Assembly (NCBI GenBank): GCA_945882215.1 | Contig: CAMCWM010000004.1 | Location: 1 to 64,000 of the forward strand | Reading direction: 5' to 3' | Length of the DNA: 64,000 nucleotides | Source of the DNA: Akkermansia muciniphila | Lineage (GTDB): Bacteria > Verrucomicrobiota > Verrucomicrobiia > Verrucomicrobiales > Verrucomicrobiaceae | Shown: positions 59,136-64,000 of the stretch, one piece after another | Position numbering within the stretch: the stretch's first letter is position 1 | Layout: the number at the start of each line of letters is the position of its first letter | Notes under the pieces: generated by a model | What the model saw: only the letters and a program-made list of their open reading frames with translations | Databases searched by the model: none | What the model was told of the DNA's origin: nothing | Program-made: the position numbers and the translations under genes

Positions 59136-59277
59136 GACGCTGGATTTCCACCAGCCCTAGCAGGATTCCGGCTTGATGAACAGAGCGAAGACGTGCAAGA
59201 GCCATGAGGCATGGCACAAATCCGACGCATGGAATGCCCTTGCACTCGATCCACGTCTCACGAATTCTTATCCCACC

Positions 59278-60138
59278 ATGACTGCCATTAAAAATCTCTC
59301 CGCACTCCTCGTGCTCAGCTTCCTCGCCTCTGGTGTGCTGGGCTGGTTTCTTTTCCAGTCCCGCTCCGATCTCACGGTCTTGAAAGCGGAGATCGAAACC
59401 ATCAAAACGGAGCACTCCGACGCCCTGAAAGCCAAGGAGGCTGAATTCCAGCGCACGCTCAGCGCGCAGGCCGATCAGCATCAGAAGATGATCACCGCGC
59501 TCAATGACGAGCATGAAAAGAAGATCGACGCGCTGCGCAAAGGCGAGCGCCAGCGTCTGGCCACCGCCGCGAAGGAGTTTGAAAACATCTTCGAAGGCAA
59601 CAAGACCACGCTGCAATACATCGACCTGCTGGAGGACAAGGTGAAGGCCGGGCAGACGCTCTCCAAGGCCGAGGTGGAGAAGCTCACCATCATCACCACC
59701 GGCCTCGGCTATTTGAAGAAGCAGTATCAGAAACCGATGCAGGAGTTCCAAGAGCTCGCGGCCTATTTCGAAGCGCAGGCCTCGAAGCAGATCGAGAAAC
59801 CCAAGGGTGGATTTTTCAAACGCCTCTTCAGCAAAGACTTCCGTGAGGCCGAAAAAGAGTTTCTGCGTCAGGAAGGCGCCAAAGAGGCCTTTGAACAGGC
59901 GCAGGGCAAATTCTCCGGCACCTACGCGCAGGCGCAGAAGGTCATGGGCACGGTGAATCTCGATGCCGACGCGCAGATCCAGAAGCTGCACGCCTACATC
60001 GACGACAAGCAGCAGATGAACGCCGAGGATCTCGGTTCGTTCTTCGACAAGGCCCGCAAAGCTCTGCGCACGCATCAGGACGTGCTCGACTTCGAGCCGG
60101 ACGCTCCGGTGCTTCCCGCGCCAAAACCGCAGCCGTGA
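59278..60138 (+). CDS. Membrane-anchored coiled-coil protein
   Basis: N-terminal TM LSALLVLSFLASGVLGWFLF then a long charged coiled coil. Start revised from 59173. Confidence 0.75.
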   Translation: MTAIKNLSALLVLSFLASGVLGWFLFQSRSDLTVLKAEIETIKTEHSDALKAKEAEFQRTLSAQADQHQKMITALNDEHEKKIDALRKGERQRLATAAKEFENIFEGNKTTLQYIDLLEDKVKAGQTLSKAEVEKLTIITTGLGYLKKQYQKPMQEFQELAAYFEAQASKQIEKPKGGFFKRLFSKDFREAEKEFLRQEGAKEAFEQAQGKFSGTYAQAQKVMGTVNLDADAQIQKLHAYIDDKQQMNAEDLGSFFDKARKALRTHQDVLDFEPDAPVLPAPKPQP

Positions 60139-60196
60139 GCTGCTAGACCCCGCGCCCGCCACAAATCACAAACTGCCGCAGGATGAAAGGAAAGGT

Positions 60197-60225
60197 TGCC
60201 TTTCTCCTCGCGTTTTGGCTAGGCT
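60197..60225 (+). promoter_or_regulatory. Putative sigma70-like promoter (TTGCCT-N17-CTAGGC)
   Basis: TTGCCT 60197-60202, spacer 17, CTAGGC 60220-60225, 62 bp upstream of ATG 60288. Confidence 0.45.
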
Positions 60226-60287
60226 TGTAAAATCCGTGGCTGTGCTCGCCAGAGTGCGGTTCAGATCGCTCCAACCATCTCCATTCC

Positions 60288-61841
60288 ATGCAAACTAACC
60301 AAAACCCAACCTCCCGCCGCACCTTCATTCGCGGCACCGTCGCCGGCGCAGCCGGACTCGTCGCGTCCCGCTCCTTCTCCGCGCCCATTGGCGCCAATGG
60401 TGATGTGCGTGTCGCGGTCATCGGCTTCAACGGTCGTGGCGCGGGCCACATCAAGAGCCTGGAGGAAATCCCCGGTGTGCGCATCGTCGCTCTCTGCGAT
60501 GTCGATTCCAACGTGCTCGCTAAAGGTGTCGCAAATCAGGCGAAGAAAAACAACACCGTCACCGCCTACACCGATTACCGGAAGCTCATGCTCGACCCCG
60601 AGGTGGACGCCGTCACCATCGCCACGCCGAATCACACGCACACGCTCATCGCCATGACTGCCATGGCCGCAGGCAAGCACGTTTATGTGGAAAAACCCGT
60701 TTGCCACAACATCTGGGAAGGCCGCCAACTCCTGAATGCCGCCGAGAAAGTCGCGAAGAAGGGCCTCGTCGTTCAGCATGGCATGCAGCGCCGCTCTAGC
60801 CCCGGTTGGCAGCAGGCCATGGACTGGGTCAAGGAAGGCCACATCGGCAAGGTCACGCTCTCGCGCGGCCTCAATTACAAGTCACGCATCTCCATCGGCA
60901 AGGTGGCCGCGCCGGTCGAGGCCAAGGACGGCGTCGTCAAAGGAACGTTCCACGACCTGCGCAACGTCAAGACAAACCCTGCCGGAGCGCCGCAGGACGT
61001 GGATGTGGACTACAAGCTGTGGGCGGGTCCACGCGGCGTTGGCCCGGTGAACCGCACGCAGTTCCATTATGACTGGCACTGGCAGTGGGCCTTCGGCAAC
61101 GGCGACATCGGCAACCAAGGTCCGCATCAGACCGATGTGGGCCGCTGGGCGCTGGGCAACCCGGAACTGCTGCCCAAGCGCGTGATGAGCTTTGGTGGAC
61201 GCTGGGGTTACAAGGACGACGGCGAGACCGCCAACAACCAACTGGCCTTTTACGATTACCAGCCCGCTCCGTTCCTCTTCGACAATCGCGGCCTTCCCTT
61301 GAAGGACATGGACTGGAGACTGGAACCGGTTTACCGCGTGAATGGCAAGACCGCGGCCGCGCGTGTCGGCAACGTCATCCATTGCGAGGGCGGCTACGTC
61401 ATCGAGGCCAAGGCCTACGACAACGAGGGCAACACCGTCATGAAGTTCGACAACTTCAATGACGGCGCGGATCACATGCTCAACTTCATCAAGTCCGTGC
61501 GCGAAGGGAAACTCATCAATTCCAACCTGCATGTCTCCCACGGCTTCCACGCCGCCTCGCTCGCCCATCTGGCCAACATTTCCTACCGCCTCGGCAAGGT
61601 CGCGAGCGTCGATGAGGTCAGGGAGCGCATCAAGAACGACAAGGCCGGTCTGGAGACCTACGAGCACTTCGTGCAGAACCTCGTGGACAACAAAATCGAC
61701 CTCAACGTGGACAAGATCAATGCTGGCCCCTGGCTTGAGTTCGATCCCGTCAGCGAGAAGTTCACCGGTGAGTTTGCCGAGGAAGCCAACAAGCTCGCCA
61801 CGGAGAACTATGTGGAGGAGTTCAAGCTGCCGGAAGTTTAA
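60288..61841 (+). CDS. Gfo/Idh/MocA family oxidoreductase, Tat-type signal
   Basis: TSRRTFIRGTVAGAAGLVASRSFSAP; VRVAVIGFNGRGAGHIKSL; VDAVTIATPNHTHTLIAMTAMAAGKHVYVEKPVCHNIWEG. Confidence 0.95.
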   Translation: MQTNQNPTSRRTFIRGTVAGAAGLVASRSFSAPIGANGDVRVAVIGFNGRGAGHIKSLEEIPGVRIVALCDVDSNVLAKGVANQAKKNNTVTAYTDYRKLMLDPEVDAVTIATPNHTHTLIAMTAMAAGKHVYVEKPVCHNIWEGRQLLNAAEKVAKKGLVVQHGMQRRSSPGWQQAMDWVKEGHIGKVTLSRGLNYKSRISIGKVAAPVEAKDGVVKGTFHDLRNVKTNPAGAPQDVDVDYKLWAGPRGVGPVNRTQFHYDWHWQWAFGNGDIGNQGPHQTDVGRWALGNPELLPKRVMSFGGRWGYKDDGETANNQLAFYDYQPAPFLFDNRGLPLKDMDWRLEPVYRVNGKTAAARVGNVIHCEGGYVIEAKAYDNEGNTVMKFDNFNDGADHMLNFIKSVREGKLINSNLHVSHGFHAASLAHLANISYRLGKVASVDEVRERIKNDKAGLETYEHFVQNLVDNKIDLNVDKINAGPWLEFDPVSEKFTGEFAEEANKLATENYVEEFKLPEV

Positions 61842-61877
61842 CCAGACGTAAAACGCACTTCCAAGTTCGTTTCCCAG

Positions 61878-61910
61878 CGCGGAGCCAGCACCCTTGGCTC
61901 CGCGTTTTTT
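61878..61910 (+). terminator. Intrinsic terminator
   Basis: Perfect 10-bp stem CGCGGAGCCA/TGGCTCCGCG (61878-61887, 61895-61904) followed by T6; 37 bp after the Gfo/Idh/MocA stop. Confidence 0.9.
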
Positions 61911-61949
61911 GTTTGGACTCTCCGTTCTTCGCACTACGATCTCCCCGCC

Positions 61950-62312
61950 ATGGAATCTCCCACTCCACCTCCCGCCCTGCCTGCGTCCGCCGTCACTCAG
62001 GATGAAAAGACCCTCGGCATCGTCATGCACGTGCTCTGTCTCGTCGGTTTTCCGATCATCGGCCCGCTCATCATCTGGCTCATCAAAAAAGAGCAAAGCC
62101 AGTACCTCGATTCCCAGGGCCGTGAGCTGCTGAACTTCCAGATCAGCTACCTCATCTACGCGTTCGCGGCCTTCCTGCTGTGTTTTGTGCTCATCGGGTT
62201 CGTGCTGCTGCCGGTGATTGCCATTGCCATGATCGTGCTCACCATCATCGGCATCGTGAGCGCCGCCGAGGGGAAGGTGTATCGCTTCCCGCTCACGATC
62301 CGCATGCTTTGA
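61950..62312 (+). CDS. DUF4870-type membrane protein
   Basis: DEKTLGIVMHVLCLVGFPIIGPLIIWLIKKEQSQYLDSQGRELLNFQISYLIYAFAAFLLCFVLIGF. Confidence 0.88.
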   Translation: MESPTPPPALPASAVTQDEKTLGIVMHVLCLVGFPIIGPLIIWLIKKEQSQYLDSQGRELLNFQISYLIYAFAAFLLCFVLIGFVLLPVIAIAMIVLTIIGIVSAAEGKVYRFPLTIRML

Positions 62313-62384
62313 GCCTCCAGAGCCAAAACGGTTGCGACTCCAGTGCCGCGATGGTAGCAGAGCGCCCCCGTTTCCAAAAACCAG

Positions 62385-62885
62385 ATGCGACCCAACCAAC
62401 TTCTTCAAGCCATCGGTGCCGAGCTGCGCATGCAGATCATGACCTACCTGCAGACCGAGCAGCGTGCCGCCTACAAGGCCGTCATCGAATCTCTCGCGCC
62501 GGCCAGGCGTCTGCGCCCCTCCTTCATTCTGGAGAAATCCCGCGCCAAACAGGCCGAGTGGCTGCTGGAGCAGCTCAACACCAAGTCGAACGAGGAAGTC
62601 ACCGCGCAGATCTTCCAGATCTGGCTGCTCAAAGGCCAGGCGCAGATGCTCATCACCTTCCTGGATGCCGCCGCGATCGCGCATGACGGCAAAGGCGAGG
62701 TCACCGAACTGCCCGAAGTGATCGCTGACGACAAGGCCGAGGCCTCGGTGACCGCCTTGCTCGCTGCGTATCCTGCCAAGCAGGTCGCGTTGTATCTCCA
62801 CATGTTTCAGCAGCAGCGCCCCGGCGGCTGGGATTCGATCACCAAGGCCATCGAGGCCCGCCCTGAGCTGAAACTCGAAGCCTGA
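62385..62885 (+). CDS. Hypothetical helical protein
   Basis: 166-aa ORF, same strand and 11 bp upstream of the cyclase gene; MRPNQLLQAIGAELRMQIMTYLQTEQRAAYKAVIESL. Confidence 0.75.
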   Translation: MRPNQLLQAIGAELRMQIMTYLQTEQRAAYKAVIESLAPARRLRPSFILEKSRAKQAEWLLEQLNTKSNEEVTAQIFQIWLLKGQAQMLITFLDAAAIAHDGKGEVTELPEVIADDKAEASVTALLAAYPAKQVALYLHMFQQQRPGGWDSITKAIEARPELKLEA

Positions 62886-62896
62886 GATCTGGTGCC

Positions 62897-64000
62897 ATGA
62901 TGGACGCCCTCGACAGCGCCATCGCCAATACCCACGCGCATCTGGAGTCGCTGCGTCACGCTCGCGGCCACTGGGAAGGCCATCTTTCCAGCAGCGCGCT
63001 TTCCACAGCGACCGCCATCGTCGCGCTTTCGCTCGTGGATCGCGACAAACACGCCGCGTGCATCACTGCGGGCGCGCAATGGCTTCGCGATCATCAAAAC
63101 GCCGACGGCGGCTGGGGCGACACCACGCTCAGCAAAAGCAATCTCTCCACCACACTCCTCTGCTGGAGCGCGCTGCATTTGGCGGGGACACACAGCACCG
63201 CGTCCGACGACTGGATCATCACGCACGTCGGATCGCTCGAACCACAAGCCATCGCCAAAGCCGTCATCGCCCGCTACGGCAAGGACAAGACCTTCTCCGT
63301 ACCGATCCTCATGCTCTGCACCTTGTGCGGCACGTTGGGGGAAAACGGATGGCGTCATGTCATCGCGCTGCCCTTCGAACTCGCCGCGCTGCCGCGCACC
63401 TGGTTTGGCGCCATCGGCCTGCCCGTCGTCAGCTATGCATTGCCCGCCTTGATCGCCATCGGCCATGCGCGGTTTCATCATGCGCCACCCGCGTGGTGGA
63501 ATCCGCTGCGCTGGATGCGTGCGCTCACCTGGCCGCGCATTCGTCCGATGTTGCAAACGCTGCAGCCATCCAGCGGCGGTTATTTGGAGGCCACGCCGCT
63601 GACCAGCTTCGTCACCATGGCGCTCGCCGGTGCCGGGCAGCTCGATCATCCCTGCCTGCCGCTGGCCGTCGAATTTCTCACTCGTTCCATGCGCGACGAT
63701 GGAAGCTGGCCCATCGACACCAATCTCGCCACTTGGGGTACGACACTGGCGATTCGCTCGCTGGATGGATCAGTCTCTTCGCCCTCCGCCCTTCGCTCTT
63801 CGCTCTTGTCCCAGCAATACCGCGAAATCCACCCCTTCACCAACGCCCCGCCCGGCGGCTGGGCCTGGACCGACCTTCCCGGCGGCGTGCCCGATGCCGA
63901 TGACACTTCGAGCGCTCTCATCGCGCTCAAAACTCTCTCTTTGAGCGACCCCGAGCTTCCTCATTCGTCATTCCTCATTCGTCATTGCCTCCCCGGCATC
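62897..64000 (+). CDS. Class II terpene cyclase-like (squalene-hopene cyclase/prenyltransferase alpha-alpha barrel) protein, truncated by window end
   Basis: Open 368-codon frame absent from the ORF track; QW-like motifs QNADGGWGDT and MRDDGSWPIDTNLATWGT; acidic motif PDADDTSSAL (DxDD); HPFTNAPPGGWAWTD. Confidence 0.85.
   Translation, partial: MMDALDSAIANTHAHLESLRHARGHWEGHLSSSALSTATAIVALSLVDRDKHAACITAGAQWLRDHQNADGGWGDTTLSKSNLSTTLLCWSALHLAGTHSTASDDWIITHVGSLEPQAIAKAVIARYGKDKTFSVPILMLCTLCGTLGENGWRHVIALPFELAALPRTWFGAIGLPVVSYALPALIAIGHARFHHAPPAWWNPLRWMRALTWPRIRPMLQTLQPSSGGYLEATPLTSFVTMALAGAGQLDHPCLPLAVEFLTRSMRDDGSWPIDTNLATWGTTLAIRSLDGSVSSPSALRSSLLSQQYREIHPFTNAPPGGWAWTDLPGGVPDADDTSSALIALKTLSLSDPELPHSSFLIRHCLPGI
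63781..63808. repeat. Heptanucleotide tandem repeat (GCCCTCC GCCCTTC GCTCTTC GCTCTTG)
   Basis: Direct reading; four 7-nt units of consensus GCYCTYS inside the cyclase gene. Confidence 0.85.
63961..63988. repeat. Heptanucleotide tandem repeat (TCATTCG TCATTCC TCATTCG TCATTGC)
   Basis: Direct reading; four 7-nt units with a TCATT core inside the cyclase gene. Confidence 0.88.

Noticed and set aside
60882-62801. 639-aa minus-strand ORF
   Set aside because: Runs antisense across three well-supported genes and an intrinsic terminator.
63961-63988. CRISPR-like or direct-repeat array at the right edge
   Set aside because: Unit is only 7 nt with no spacers; better described as a short tandem heptad repeat.

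Overview
The 64 kb window is high-GC bacterial chromosome, most consistent with a PVC-group organism (Verrucomicrobia-like). That assignment is inferred from gene content: DUF1501/PSD1-type pair, tandem sulfatases, SHD1 protein, PEP-CTERM protein and multi-domain Ser/Thr kinases. I recognise about 43 coding regions and no rRNA, tRNA or CRISPR. The most striking region is a ~22 kb array (32332-54477, minus strand) of six consecutive paralogous transmembrane Ser/Thr kinases. Each keeps an intact kinase core, followed by a different mosaic of C-type-lectin, LamG/concanavalin-like, leucine-rich-repeat or SUMF1/FGE-like modules around one shared, unnamed ~145-aa helical unit. Other points worth attention: a 3x heptanucleotide repeat that puts a perfect signal peptide exactly one repeat unit out of frame with its mature protein at the left edge (possible phase switch or sequencing error); related heptad repeats inside a class II terpene-cyclase-like gene at the right edge, a gene missing from the ORF track; an acyltransferase with an ankyrin block between its transmembrane segments; a 22-bp perfect inverted-repeat MITE/REP-like element; and a recurrent TTGC-N-CTAG promoter-like motif. 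All family calls come from reading translated sequences; no database search was run.
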